Source: Kuschelorhynchus macadamiae
Lineage: Eukaryota > Arthropoda > Insecta > Coleoptera > Curculionidae
Direction: 5' to 3'
DNA length: 64,000 bases
Assembly: GCA_030620095.1 (NCBI GenBank)
Contig: JAUTXW010001344.1
Span: 88,501 to 152,500 of the forward strand
A program made the position numbers and the translations under genes. The notes beneath the pieces are model-generated. The model was given only the letters and a program-made list of their open reading frames with translations. It was not told the DNA's origin and did no database searches. This document shows, one piece after another, positions 1 to 11,310 of the stretch (positions are counted from its first letter, which is position 1; each line of letters starts with the position of its first letter).

Positions 1-688
1 GTAATTTTCCAGGTAGATGGAAATACTGAGTCCTTAATTCATGTATTAAAAATATGGGTCAAAAATGGAACAATAACTGGACAACACATCCTAACCATCT
101 GAAGAGACAAGCCATCAGCTCCCGATGCATTTGATTTCAACTTAGATAATGTATTTAAAACCTCGTCGTCATTAACGGAGACAAGTTCGAAAGATCTATC
201 GGTTAAGGTAGTCTGGGAGGTTTCATCTACAAACTCGTCACAAACGGGTGGAGCCACTTTATTTACTGATTTTACAAAATAGCCATTAATATAATTCGGC
301 TTACACAAATGGCTAGGCAAGCTGCTTTAATTTTTATTTTTATTATAAATGATTAAATTATCCAAAGTTCGCCACATATCTTTAGTGATATTTCTTCTTG
401 CAACAAAATCAATATAAGCCTTTTTTTCTTCACAAACCGCTTGACTGAATAAATTTCTCATTCGTTTGTAAGATTCTCAGTCCTAAATTGCCTGGGTTTT
501 TTTATACTTGAACATTAACCTATTGCTCTCCTTTTTCATAATTTTTAATATATAGGTGAATCATGGATTTGTGACACGAACGGTATGATTATTAAACAAT
601 TGCAATATTTTGCAGTAAGCAGTTTTACTTTTTCTTGTATACATTGTGTATCATAAATTGCACCCCAATGTGCATTCATTAAATCAGA
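1..688 (-). pseudogene. Non-LTR retrotransposon ORF2: EN-RT linker and start of RT (relic)
   Basis: The minus strand encodes a decayed piece of a non-LTR ORF2. Between 320 and 39 it reads INGYFVKSVN, then NTLSKLKSNASGADGLSLQM, which is the fingers entry typical of EN-containing RTs (KLKS..A.G.DG). Upstream (about 688-330) lies linker protein beginning LMNAHWGAIYD, broken by stops. The RT runs off the left window edge, so the catalytic motif is not seen. It probably belongs to the same element as the endonuclease at 1253-1660 and the ORF1 at 1802-5178, with a repeat wedged between. No element end is visible. Confidence 0.65.
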
Positions 689-1240
689 GTTAAATACCCA
701 GCAAGCACTAAAGTAGCTACAACTGTTTCCACTACTACTCTTTAAGAGTTTTTACGTATTTATTACTAATAATCCTGCTATATATCAACAAACACTTTGG
801 GTTACAGCTTTTTAAGTGTTATATATGCATTTGTTACTGCGAATATTACTTTATAGTAATTTCCACGTGAAGTAATTTTATCATAACTAATGCCAAGCAA
901 CTACTTAAGGAATTGACTCCAACGTAGTCATTTCTTTTCCGTTACATAATAGTAATTATTCAAAGTTAGTGTTTCTAATCTGTTTACTAAATTACAACTT
1001 TCAAGTATCAATACCTTCTTGAACATTGCTGAGACTACTTCCTTACTTCCAAATGTACTCCTATAACGTATTTCTATAAAGTAAAAAGAAGTCGTTGCAG
1101 AGTAGGAAAAGTTATCGTCTACTGCTCCTTTAAACTGGCATTACCAGTCGTTATTCTTCTGTTGCAACTTGGAAGTAAGAATTACAGTAATTATTAATTA
1201 CAGGTAAACTATTACCACTTGTACTTGAGGTTCCGGATAT
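689..1240. repeat. Dispersed repeat A, copy 1
   Basis: Blocks of this stretch recur at 11820-12040. Both contain CATTTGTTACTGCGAATA, TCGTTGCAGAG, CTTTAAACTGGC and AATTACAG in the same order. Copy 1 has about 200 extra bases in the middle. Imperfect inverted repeats are visible (TTACTTCCAA against TTGGAAGTAA). It lies between the endonuclease and RT parts of a non-LTR relic, so it is probably a small non-autonomous insertion. Family and exact ends are unknown. Confidence 0.5.
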
Positions 1241-1252
1241 AGGGGGAGCTGG

Positions 1253-1660
1253 TACGAGATTCGGTCGGGGATTTTATAAGGACAGTGGCAACAATAGAGT
1301 AACCAATCAATAATAACCAAACAAAATCGTTTTTGATAATTTGATAAAATTGATACCACTTATTTTTGTGGTAAGCCATAAATGCTTAATGGAATCGTTC
1401 TTATCCCCAATAACCACCATACTGTCTACCAAGTCATTCCTAATATAAACGCCGCCTCCACCTTCACGTGTAGCTCGATCCGCTCTGAAAAAATTAAAAC
1501 CATCAATGAGCAACTCGTGATCGGTTATGTTAGGCGGAAGCCAGGTCTCCGATACTCTCAAAACATCCAATTTTATATTAAAAATAATATCTTTCAAACG
1601 ATCGTTACTGGGCAATAGAGAACGTATTTTTACCTGACCAACTTTTTAATTATTTACATT
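1253..1660 (-). pseudogene. Non-LTR retrotransposon ORF2: endonuclease domain fragment
   Basis: The minus-strand frame 1615-1307 carries the N-terminal half of an apurinic-like (EEP family) endonuclease. Visible are the catalytic-Glu block VSETWLPPNITDHELLIDGF, then FRADRATREGGGGVYIRND, the usual 'R.DR....GGG' strand. In intact relatives the domain nicks target DNA for target-primed reverse transcription. The frame stops near 1307 before the YRPPN and GDFN motifs, and repeat A follows. A possible ORF2 start (MANVN) lies near 1663. The domain is certain; the clade is not. Confidence 0.7.
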
Positions 1661-1801
1661 AGCCATTGAGAAAAAGAAATAATAAAAAACATTTATTTAC
1701 ATCCTAGATACTAAAAAAATAATAATTTAGAGAACAGATATATTTATCTTATAAATAATAAACAATTAACTAACCAACAATTAACTAACCAATAAGCTTC
1801 T

Positions 1802-2001
1802 CTTTTTATAGCCACTGTATTATCACCATCACGCTTAGTGTGCCAATACTCTGCCGTTGCGATGCCAAATATACTTGTAACCCAAATCCTTAAGAGCCTT
1901 GGCCATTTTAAAAAGATTGTAAGTATCTTTAGTTAGTTCCTTGTCTATGAAAACATGGGTCTCTAACGCACCCAAACCACTCATCTTGGGACTAATTTTG
2001 C
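1802..2001 (-). pseudogene. Non-LTR ORF1, C-terminal part (FP-C-like domain)
   Basis: The minus strand reads SPKMSGLGALETHVFIDKEL, then a segment ending YKYIWHRNGRVLA. This is the C-terminal domain shared by many insect non-LTR ORF1 proteins and baculovirus FP25-type proteins, thought to serve in nucleic-acid binding. It is the continuation of the ORF1 part at 4534-5178; the hAT at 2002-4533 separates them. Both parts read through the 8-bp target duplication as Gly-Lys-Ile in the same frame, so the split comes from insertion, not rearrangement. Downstream, the original ORF2 starts near 1660. Confidence 0.7.
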
Positions 2002-4533
2002 CAGGGGCGTGCAGTCCATGGAAGCAAGGGAAGCAGTGCTTCCCCAAAAAAAATTACAAAACATGTTCTAAAATGTAATTTTTAAAATAGGAAACCATTA
2101 ACTTAGTTTATATTAAAAATGCTAAAATATTATCTTAATAATCAAGCCCATAATAAATGCGGCTTTGACTCCTACCGAGCCACAGTAGAAATCGAATAGA
2201 ACCTATGCGGGCCGCTAGCTTCTCTGCAGCCAAGTCCTGTATGCTTGATGTCCTGTGAATCGAGCCAGAGGTTATTGAACTTTCATCCGGCTGTTTGCAA
2301 TTTTTGCATTTCAGTCGCGTGCTTTAAGTGAGGGCGGAAGCTATCGTTGAAGTAGGTTCTTTGTTTGAACGGCTATCCGTTTGTTGTGTGATACGTACGT
2401 CGCGTCGTGCATGGTGCGATATAGAAGACAATAATACGGACGTGGATATGCAAATACCGTCAACTTCGGCTGTCGGTAATAACGTTGAAATTGTTGGAGA
2501 ATTAGTAAGAAGAGTGTGTGTGAATGTGTGGTGTGTGTCTTAATAATAAAAGGATTTTCAACATTAAACTTCGCTGATAAGGTTCAAATAATTTCCAAAT
2601 GAAGGGCAAAACCGTCTTTGAAAAATTTAACCACAAAAATGAAAAACTGTATTAGACATTTTTATCCGGAAAAACAATGCGAACAATTTAAATGGCTAAC
2701 AGGGTGTGAAAATATAAGTAAATTATTTTGTTGGCCGTGTTTACTTTTTCAAAAAGTGAAAAAGGTCTCTGGAATAAAACTAGTTTTTCCGCTTTAAAAA
2801 ATTTCCATAAAGCTGTAAAAAGACACATTATGTCCAGAGCGCATTTGCAGGCCGTCAAAAAGAAAAAGTCTTCGGAAAACCAGAATTGTTGTTTGTTTTC
2901 TCGGAAAGCACGAATTGGGATTTAGAGGTCATGATGAAACAAGTCTTTCTTCAAATAGAGGAAATTTTCAAGATTTACTTAGTTTAATGGCTAAATATGA
3001 TGATTGCTTAAAAAATCATTTAGAGCAGTCTAGCGTTTTTCGCGGAACGTCGAATCGAATCCAGAATGATTTAATTTCCGCTGTTGCAACCATTATTCTA
3101 AAAAGAATTAAGCATGGGATTGACGAGGCGCGGTTTATTGCTATTGTTCTGGACGAAACAACTGATATCACTAATTTTAGCCAATTATCTATAGTAATAC
3201 GCTACGTTAAAACAGACGGAAGTATTCAAGAGCGATTTTTAGATTTTAACAATGTGTCCGAAAATCGTACAGCAGATGCATTATATACCGTAGTTTATAA
3301 CGTTACTAAAGAAATTAATGGAGAGAAAAAACTAGTTGCTTAAAGCTATGATGGAGCGGCAGTGATGGCAGGACAATTAGGGGGTCTGCAAGCTAAAGTT
3401 CGAGAAACTTACCCAAGGGCTGTGTTTGTCGATTGTTTTGCTCATAAATTAAATTTAGTTTTATCCCAGTCCATCAATCGCATTAAAGAGTTTAAAGTAT
3501 TCTTCGTTACTTTAAGTGGTATGGCTGCTTTTTTTCCAAGTCAACAGAACGTACACAAGCTTTGGACTCCATTGTCCACAAACGATTGCAAAAAGTAGGT
3601 CCTATTAGGTGGAACTATAATGGAAGACTTGTGTTAACAATATCTGAAAATCGTGAATCACTGATTGAACTATTTGAGAATATAATAGAAAATAATGAAA
3701 CGTGGCACTTTTTGGACTGTTTGAAACGAGATTTTAATTTTAATTATTTGTTGAACATATTTTCAGAAATATTTCCATTCTCGGACAATGTTTTTAGTAT
3801 ATTACAAACTAAAACAAATGATATTGCTTTTGGCCTAAAAAAAGTTAATGTTTTTAAGTCCATGTCAAGCCAAAAAAGAGATGACTTTGACCTATTTTGG
3901 GAGAAACCGATGACGTTAAATGTAGAGCCACAAGCCAAGCGCCTTCGAACAGACAAGGAGATGTTCAAACATCATACAGACTCCTCTTTTATGAAATAAT
4001 CTATCAAATTCAGCAACAAATAAACTGTAGATTTAACGGTTTAAATGATTTTAAATTCCTCGAGCTCTGCAATTTTGATGCATTTAAAGGAAAAACTTTT
4101 CCAGAAGATGCGTTTAAATCTCTTCTTCTTCATTATGGTCAGTTCTTAAACAGAGTGTTACTGCGTTACTTAACGCTAAGGAACTAATGAAATTTTTAAA
4201 AGACAAGGAGCTGGAAGATGCCTACACCGAAGTGTCGAAATTGTGTTAATTAGTAATGACTACCTGCCACAAGTTCATCAGTAGAACGCAATTTTCTAAC
4301 ACTTAAACGTATACAAAATTTCGTGAGGAATTCAACGTGGCAGAACAGACTTTCGCATACATCGCTGTTGTCCATTGAAAATAAACTTCTCCAAAATATG
4401 TCGGAGCATCGACGTTTTTATGATGAAGTCATTGATGAATTTGCAAAAAATGATCGAGGAATCGAATTACATTACAAATAGGTAAGTTTTTAAACATTGC
4501 TTCCCATTCTTAAAATTTCACCGCACGCCCCTG
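2002..4533 (+). mobile_element. hAT-A copy 1, complete with ends and 8-bp TSD
   Basis: The element begins CAGGGGCGTGCAGTCC and ends with the reverse complement of CAGGGGCGTGCGGTGAAA. It is flanked by the identical 8-mer AATTTTGC at 1994-2001 and 4534-4541, the hAT hallmark. A perfect subterminal palindrome GGGAAGCAGTGCTTCCC lies just inside the left end. Length is 2,532 bp. It interrupts ORF1 of a non-LTR element. Three other copies (6681, 21984, 48918) share the same ends. The transposase gene inside is broken, so any movement would have to be in trans. Confidence 0.93.
2328..4481 (+). pseudogene. hAT-A transposase (TTF zinc finger / DUF4371 / hAT dimerisation), broken
   Basis: This is a cut-and-paste transposase of the TTF/ZMYM1-like hAT group. 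In order: a leader (SRRAWCDIEDN); a TTF-type zinc-finger region with FCWPCLLF and a KRH..S..H tail; a DUF4371 segment from RGHDET; the first catalytic Asp in LDETTDITNF; the YDGAA second-Asp region and the DCFAHKLNLVLS Cys-His block; TRWNYNGR; and a C-terminal dimerisation block whose SSVERNF carries the catalytic Glu (about 4280). Frame changes occur near 2510, 2745, 2900, 3345, 3590, 3900 and 4190, so no full protein can be made. Consensus length would be about 680-700 aa. Confidence 0.85.
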
Positions 4534-5178
4534 AATTTTGCCCTTCTGAAAACGAGCCATTAAAATCTGCCTCTTTAGCGCCAATTCCTTATCAGTAGCG
4601 ATAAGTTTTACTCCTTTTTGTGTCTTGAATTGGCGAATGTTTTCAAAGTCAGGTGCGGCGGCAGGCACATTTAAAGAAGTGCACAGTTTAATCAAATCAT
4701 CAGATAATACTTCACCTTCGCCAGTTATCGGTAATCCAGATATAGTGATATTTTGTTTGAGTTCATCGGAGTTATAAATGTTAAAAAGCACTTTCCAATT
4801 TTTGTACTTTCTCTTTTAAGACTTGATTGTCTTTCGATATTTCCGCAAATATCTCAGACATAATTTTATTGCGCTTTCTTTCTTCCTTATATTTTTTATT
4901 TATAAATTCCAAAGACCTTTTAACATCCCCCGCCAAATCCTCCACAGCATTTCCACTAATTCCTGCAGTAGAAGGCAGCATGGAAGAACGCTTAGCATTA
5001 ATGCGACTCGTACAATCCTCGAAATTCCATGAAGTCTTCTCAGCTGCATGAGCTGTGCGTCGACTTCCGACACCTTCTCGCAGTCTAAGTGGAAGTAACC
5101 GCTGCATTGACCGCAATGCAATTTCATGCGCCTGCCGATGTTCCTACTACATGCTTTATTTACTTTGCTCGCCATCAC
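4534..5178 (-). pseudogene. Non-LTR ORF1, N-terminal part (PHD-like finger, coiled coil, FP-like)
   Basis: The minus strand starts MMASKVNKACSRNIG, then shows a PHD-like Cys/His finger (LHCGQCSGYFHLDCEKVS, with a further Cys in NFEDC). A charged predicted coiled coil follows (INKKYKEERKRNKIMSEI), then NITISGLPITGEG, the strand that opens the RNA-binding/FP-like fold of insect ORF1 proteins. Such proteins coat the element RNA in the retrotransposition particle. Two frameshifts are visible, after about residue 48 (near 5040) and near 4790. The hAT insertion at 4533/4534 cuts it from its C-terminus at 1802-2001. The start codon at 5178 is the first Met before the finger. Confidence 0.75.
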
Positions 5179-6300
5179 GTCTCCTATAGATCAATTCTTT
5201 TTACGAAATCGGGCAACGTCGCCAATGTTAGGACAGGGATGTCGACAGCCAGCCCTAGAGTCCAAAGTCCAAAACGACCTCCACGATATTTAAAAGTTAC
5301 TATATTTCCCCAAAAATATAAGGGATTGTTAGGAAAAAAACTACCAGTCAACTGGAGGGTCCATTAAACATTCTCTAACGATGCGTAAGGAATTTTAAAT
5401 TCATATTAACTTTCAAAATTACACAGCGACTTTGTCAGATCGTCAATTCATCTGAAAAATAAAATAAATAAACACACTATATTTCCAATGTCAAAATATT
5501 TTTACTCAGTTTTTTTTCTTTATGTATAATAAACATCTACATTAAGTACATATTGCCTGAAAACCAAGCATTATAAAAAGTAACCTTCCTAAACCTTAAT
5601 TTTAAAAACTAATAACTAAGGCATAATTTTACCTAAATTCTCTGCCATTGAGCCGAAACAAAGAAAAACACGACAATACCAATAGGGCTTTAACGCACTT
5701 CGGCACCTACAGGTAAAGCAACAAAGCTACGATAAGCATGTTCCAAAAAGGGAGCAACATTAGCTATACACGCTTAGCTTTCAAAGGAAACACAAAAAAG
5801 GTAGTGTATTGCGAAGCAAAATTTTCAAACACAAAGAAACCTTTAAACAAGCAAAGTCGAAAATCTGCTTTGACCGCAAAAGTACAACGCAAATGTAGAC
5901 GAAATAAAATCTTTTTGAACCGCTTTATTCAAGAAAGCTTAGACTATTTTGTTTTTAAATATAAAAGTTGAAGTGAGGCTTTGGGCTTGTTGGCAAATTT
6001 GGAAGAGAGTATAAAACAATAAAGCATTTAATTAAACTCCTTAAATTTGCCCAAGGGGGTACGAAATACTTAATATTTGCAGTAAATTAACTTTTGTGGG
6101 ATAAAATATTTAAAAGGTTGATTTTGTAGTTAATTTTAAAGAGAAGTGGCCAGAAGGCAATTCTGTTATTACGGAAAATTAAATATTAATTTTAGTTTGT
6201 TTTCAACATTAAATCGAGTCTTCCTTTGAAGCGATAATTGAGGAACCTCTTTTTGACAAGGTTAATTTACTTAGTTCACAGTCTAGTAGCCTTACACAAA
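5179..6300. other. No gene recognised
   Basis: The first about 100 bases are probably 5' leader of the non-LTR element. A 77-codon plus-strand frame at 5738-5971 is lysine/arginine-rich and matches nothing I know. The rest is AT-rich DNA without a visible repeat structure. Confidence 0.4.
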
Positions 6301-6329
6301 AAGGGTAATATGTAAAGAACAAGCAGTCA

Positions 6330-6640
6330 GAGAGCCAGCGTTACAAATGTGCAAGAGTTCCCGGAAAGCCAATATTTTCAGATTGGGTTGCATGTTACCA
6401 CAAACATTTGGTAACATTTCTAAACAAATTTTAAAAATAATAGGGAAAAGGAGTGCAAAAGAAATCGCTCTTATTTTGGATCAGTATGTTTCTCCTATCA
6501 AAAACAACGAGCATTCTCTGTGGGACACTAATGATAAGATTCATTATTATATTACTGGATAGGAATAGAATTCGTAAAAGAACTTGGAAATATAAAATTT
6601 AAAGAGCCTTTTGTTAATTTTTTAATAAGTCAAGCAAGAT
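6330..6640 (+). pseudogene. Fragment of an orphan transposon-associated protein family
   Basis: A 71-codon frame (6347-6562) includes KRSAKEIALILDQYVSPIKN and NEHSLW. After a stop it resumes with FVKELGNIKFKEPFVNFLIS (about 6568-6640). This pattern (a 'DQY.SPSIK..E' block followed by 'ELRN.KFKEA.V.FL') recurs in repeat-associated proteins of many arthropods and other invertebrates. I cannot name its element class. It is a short relic interrupted by a stop, directly upstream of hAT-A copy 2. Confidence 0.4.
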
Positions 6641-6680
6641 AGAACTCGGTTTAATCTTTTTGCCCAAACCGAGTTTTGCC

Positions 6681-8238
6681 CAGGGGCGTGCAGTCCATTG
6701 AAGCAAGGGAAGCAGTGCTTCCCCAAAAAAATCACAAAACATCTTCTAAAATGTAATTTTTGAAATAGGAAACCATTAATTTAGTTTATATTAAAAATGT
6801 TAAAATATTAAATGTGGCCTTGACTCCGACCGAGCCATAATAGAAAATGGAATAGAACCTATGCGGGCCGTTAGCTTCTCTGCAGCCAAGTCCTGTATGC
6901 TTGATTTCATGTGAATCGAGCCAGAGGTTATTGAACTTTCCAACAGCTGTTTTCAATTTTTGCATTTCAGTCGCGTGGAGTAGGTTCTTTGCTTGAACGG
7001 CTATTCGTGTGTTGTGCGATGCGTACGTCGCGTCGTGCATGGTGCGATATGGAAGACAATATTACGGACTTGGATATGCAAATACCGTCAACTTCGGCTG
7101 TCGGTAATAACGTCGAAAATGTTGGAGAATTTAGTAAGAAGAGTGTGTGTGAATGTGTGGTGTGTATCTTAATAATAAAGGGATTTTCAACATTAAACTT
7201 TGCTGATAAGCTTCAAATAATTTCCAAAGGAAAGGCAAAACCCCCTATGAAAAATTTAACCACAAAAATGAAAAACTGTATTAGACATTTTTATCCGGAA
7301 AAACAATACGAACAATTTAAATGGCTAACAGGGTGTGAAAATATAAGTCAATTATTTTGTTGGCCATGTTTACTTTTTGAAAATAAAAAAGGTCTCTGGA
7401 ATAAAACTGTTTTTTCCGATTTAAACAATTTCGATAAAGCTGTAAAAAGACACATTATGTCCAAAGCGCATTTGCAGGCCGTCATAAAAGAAGAAGTCTT
7501 CGGCAAAACCAGAATTGAACACGCCCTTAATAAACAGTTGGAAATTAGTCACCGCCAACACAATGAACTAGTCGATGAAAATAGGCAAATATTAAGAAGA
7601 CTTATCGATGTTGTTTGTTTTCTTGGACAGCACGAATTGGGATTTAGAGGTCATGACGAAACAAGGGTTTCTTCAAATAGAGGAAATTTTCAAGATTTAC
7701 TTAGTTTAATGGCTAAATATGATGATTGAATAAAAAATCATTTAGAGCAGTCTAGCGTTTTTCGCGGAACGTCGAATCGAATCCAGAATGATTTAATTTC
7801 CGCTGTTGCAACCATTATTCTAAAAAGAATTAGGCAGGAGATTGGCGAGGCGCGGTTTATTGCTATTGTTCTGGACGAAACAACTGATATCACTAATTTT
7901 AGCCAATTATCTGTAGTAATACGCTATGTTAAAACAGACGGAAGTATTCAAGAGCGATTTTTAGGTTTTAAGAATGTGTCCGAAAATCGTACAGCAGATG
8001 CATTATATACCGTAGTTTATAACGTTACTAAAGAAATTAATGCAGAGAAAAAATTAGTTGCTCAAAGCTATGATGGACCTGCAGTGATGGCAGGACAATT
8101 AGTGGGCCTGCAAGCTAAAGTTCGAGAAACTTTCCCAGTGCTGTGTTTGTCCATTGTTTTGCTTATAAGTTAAATTTAGTTTTATCCCAGTCTATCAATC
8201 ACATTAAAGAATGTAAAGTATTTTTCGTTACGTTAAGT
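6681..8238 (+). mobile_element. hAT-A copy 2, 3' half missing
   Basis: It starts with the family end CAGGGGCGTGCAGTCC, has the same GGGAAGCAGTGCTTCCC palindrome, and aligns along copy 1. It stops at about 8238, within the codons for FFVTLS of the transposase. What follows is a different repeat ending in (TAAA)n. The right terminus is absent, so no target duplication can be tested. The break lies close to where copy 3 resumes after its internal deletion. Confidence 0.88.
6989..8236 (+). pseudogene. hAT-A transposase, N-terminal two thirds (copy 2)
   Basis: The longest uninterrupted piece is 246 codons (6989-7729). It contains the leader, the TTF-type zinc finger (LFCWPCLLFENKKGLWNK, then KRHIMSKAHLQA) and the entry to DUF4371 (GFRGHDETRVSSNRG). 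A nonsense codon replaces Cys after YDD at about 7727. Beyond it, the first catalytic Asp segment (LDETTDITNF) and the YDGPA region remain readable. The start of the leader is deleted compared with copy 1. The dimerisation domain with the catalytic Glu is missing. Confidence 0.82.
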
Positions 8239-8418
8239 TTTTTTGACTCTGGCTGTTGGAGCTCTGAGTGATAGTGTTATAATTACTTTGTATTTTAACA
8301 TTTAGTTCTGTTATATCTTAACATTTATATGTTTTTTCTTTCAATTTATTTTAACTGACGAAACTTACGTATATTATATTGTACCACTGTGGTGAATAAA
8401 TTAATAAATAAATAAATT
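8239..8418 (+). mobile_element. Probable 3' tail of a 5'-truncated non-LTR element
   Basis: About 180 bp of non-coding sequence ends GTACCACTGTGGTGAATAAA followed by TTAATAAATAAATAAA, a short-repeat tail of the kind that closes many insect non-LTR elements. It begins exactly where hAT-A copy 2 is cut, so this insertion or an accompanying deletion may have removed the rest of that hAT. No coding part or clear target duplication is visible. Confidence 0.4.
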
Positions 8419-9643
8419 TTACTGTCCTCTAGTTATCGTTTGCTGAAATATTGTTTACATATTTACCTAGGCGCACACGCACATCCATATAGATATCATA
8501 AATTTGTTTGTCTAAAAATATATTTTTCGTGTTCTAAGGGCTCTAAAGCAAAGAAATAACCAAATTTCTATCTTTCGAAAAATTTTGCGATTGTAAAATA
8601 CTTCCCCTATATATCGGAAGAAAAATAATAAAAATCGTGCCTGTAAATTTTCGATCGAGTTTAATAAATATTAAATGGATTTCCACGTTGTAAACACACA
8701 CTTTTAATAATAAAGTTGTTTTTGTCTCAGTTGGCTGCAGTAATAGGCTGTTGATAATTACGGTAACGAACGTCCGAGAATATTTTATTTTGCTAAGGCA
8801 CACGTGTTATTCATCTAGTGTTGATAATTACATTTAAATTAACTCTGTTTTACGTCTAAAGGATTATTTTCTATTTCTCTTTAAATCGTGGGGCTTTTTC
8901 AAAGGCCATCTACCTCCAATTAAAGGAATATAAGGTACTCTAAAATGCTAAAAATTTTAGGGAATTATGGAAATTACAATATACTGCAGGGAATTTACTG
9001 AGGCATTTTACGGAATCAGAAAATTAAAGAAATTACCCGGATATTTTGAGTACTATAAATCAACGAATATTTCACATATATGTAACTTCTTGCTAAATTG
9101 CATGGCAATAATTATACTTTGTTTTATATAACGGAATAAAAATATATTCAATTATTATTTCATTTATTATAATACATAAACGGCATTTCTTCAGCTGTCA
9201 ACTAGTGTTCGGTCATTTGGAGGTTGAATACAGGGTTAATGGTACTAAAATTGAGGAGCTTTTACCTTTGAACATAGATTACACTCGACAGTTTATTAAA
9301 AGCTACACTGATAATTAATACATATTTGGACTTCCAGTGAGTTAAATTAGTCTACATTTAAACATTATTGTTATTAATATCTGATTTCTTTAGGTTGTCA
9401 CATCATGTGAGGGAAATGGCTAATGACATGCATTGTTCATAAGTAAATCGTTCCTTTATACTAATACTCCTCTATTGATTTGAGGAATACTTAAGTATAT
9501 TTAGGGATCGGTGACATAAAAATAAAACATGTCATAATAACGGCCGTTAATATGACATGTTCTATTGTAATATTCACGGGATCATTGGTGGATTTGGTTT
9601 CCTAATACGCTGCTTGGTTTTGAAAATACTATACTATCTACAT
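8419..9643. other. No gene recognised
   Basis: AT-rich sequence without convincing coding potential. Nothing repeats elsewhere in the window as far as I could see. Confidence 0.4.
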
Positions 9644-10580
9644 CAGCCATGTCAAACTCAAAGTCACTGGTGGGCCAAAAGTAAGAAGACCATCGACTAG
9701 GTGGGCTGCAAAACCTTATCTTAAAGAAGACAAACTACTGAAAATCTTGAGAAAAAGTACTGTTATATGACAAGTCTGTTTGTTAAATTTCCAATAAAAA
9801 GGACATTGCAAAAAACTACAAACATTAAATTCTTTTGCCAGATATTTGACATCTTTTGTCTTTAATTAAGTTGTCTATTTGTGACGCGAATTTATCGGCG
9901 GAATTAACTTTTAAAACTGCGTCCAAGTGTACGTCCATCAATCGCAATCTTGCGGGAGATTTGTTTCATTTCATCAAAGAAAATAGTTGTTCACACTTAC
10001 AGGTACTTCCAAACATTGACAAGATTTTCCAGGCAAATTTTCTTATTTCTTGAAATTGAACAGGCAAGTACTTATAAAATTCGAATGTACCAACAATATC
10101 AAATTTTTGTTTTAAATGGGTCTGACACTAAATCTCAATTACTTCCATTTGCAAATGAGGGGGAACTTTATCAATATCGATAGTGAAAAGACCAGTAAAT
10201 AGAAAAAAATTGTTTTCTTGAGTCTTAAAATCCTGAAAACGCTTCTCAAATTCTGCCAGAAGGCTTCTCATTTTCTCTGAATAAATTTTGTATGATATTG
10301 GGACAATTGTGCTTTCCTGATATGCCTTACAAGTCAGAAAATGTGACAGATTATCCTCTGCTAACTGTTTTTCCCCCATCATCTTACACTTGAAAGCTTT
10401 CACATGATCATAAATATCTGTAATAACTTGACGTGGTCCTTGCAATTTCGTATTTAAGTCCGACAAGTGTTTTGTGATATCTACCATAAATGAAATATCT
10501 TGTAAAAAACGTACATCGCATAATAAGCTGACATCTTCTCCTTTGGTTTCCGCGAAAACGGGTATTTCTTCTTTCACAAT
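9644..10580 (-). mobile_element. hAT (GTF2IRD2/EPM2AIP1-like), C-terminal remnant with one end
   Basis: On the minus strand the element closes with TGGCCCACCAGTGACTTTGA then GTTTGACATGGCTG, the classic Charlie-like hAT terminus (here CAGCCATGTCAAACTC at 9644). The protein reads LLCDVRFLQDISFMVDITKH, DLNTKLQGPRQVITDIYDHV, FEKRFQDFK and PPHLQMEVIEI. The hAT dimerisation motif GSTCKCEQLFSLMK and VHLDAVLKV follow at about 10010-9890. Stops occur after IEI and within SLMK. The N-terminal zinc finger and first catalytic residues are missing: upstream of about 10580 the frame runs into a non-LTR relic. Confidence 0.8.
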
Positions 10581-10739
10581 ATATTTATATAAGATATAGT
10601 ACACCTCCAGGTTCCCTGACGAAATTAAACAATCAAGATTATAAGGGAATGGAACAAGGTTAACAAGGCTATTGTATAATATTTCAGTAAACTTACTATG
10701 TCTATAACATCCTAATATATAATACTCTAGATCTCCCAT
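10128..10739 (-). pseudogene. Chimeric open frame: non-LTR tail fused to hAT transposase
   Basis: A single 203-codon frame starts MGDLEYYILGCYRHSKFTEI and continues to LEVYYILYKYIV. This is the C-terminal tail that follows RNase H and the zinc knuckle in Jockey/I-type ORF2 proteins. From KEEIPVFAETKGEDVSLLCD onward it is GTF2IRD2-like hAT transposase, through PPHLQMEVIEI. The junction is near 10577. It is most likely an accidental in-frame join of two relics, and there is no sign that it is expressed. Conservation of the frame may simply mean the join is recent. Confidence 0.65.
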
Positions 10740-11310
10740 TTCCCCGCATTCGCACTACTCTGTATCTTGTATTCCAATTTTTTTCATGTGCCTGGGATAC
10801 AGTGCATGATAATTTCTTAAACGTGAGATAATTCTTATGAAATACCTATCCGATTCTACGATAAACCATGGCCTTTTATTAATTCTAGGAAATGATTTTT
10901 TGTAAGCAAGACCTTTATCAGATTCCACAAAATTATTTTGCCAGTTATTATACATTGCATTTTTGCAATGCTGAAAATATCTGTGTACGGAATTAGAAAA
11001 TTATTGGGAATGTTATCCATTTCAGTAGCTTCTTTGACTAATTTGTTTACAATTTCATTTCCTAAAATTCCTATATGAGCCTTAATTCCAAACTAATGTA
11101 ATAATTTTATTTCTTTTTTTTAATTCTACGTGTGTGTTAATGATATGTTTTATTATATAATTATTAGTTACATTTTGTCTACAATTTAGAATTGAATGCA
11201 AAGAACTTTTGCTAGCTGTAAATATGACAAAATTATGATTTTCAACAAAATCTAAGTATATAGAAGTACTGTCAAGTAATTTTAATTGCCTATAAAAGTT
11301 CCCATTTTTT
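10740..11310 (-). pseudogene. Non-LTR ORF2: RNase H domain and C-terminal region (relic)
   Basis: The minus strand, in shifting frames, encodes an RNase H core: NFVIFTASKSSLHSILN (a TDSKSS-type strand), then a GILGNEIVNKLVKEA helix that becomes readable after a frame correction. Further on are RPWFIVESDRYFIRIISRLR, NYHALYPRHMKKIGIQDTE and the start of a Cys-rich knuckle. This order is diagnostic of Jockey/I-group elements that carry RNase H. Several stops and frameshifts are present. It continues directly into the chimeric frame at 10739. Confidence 0.65.
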
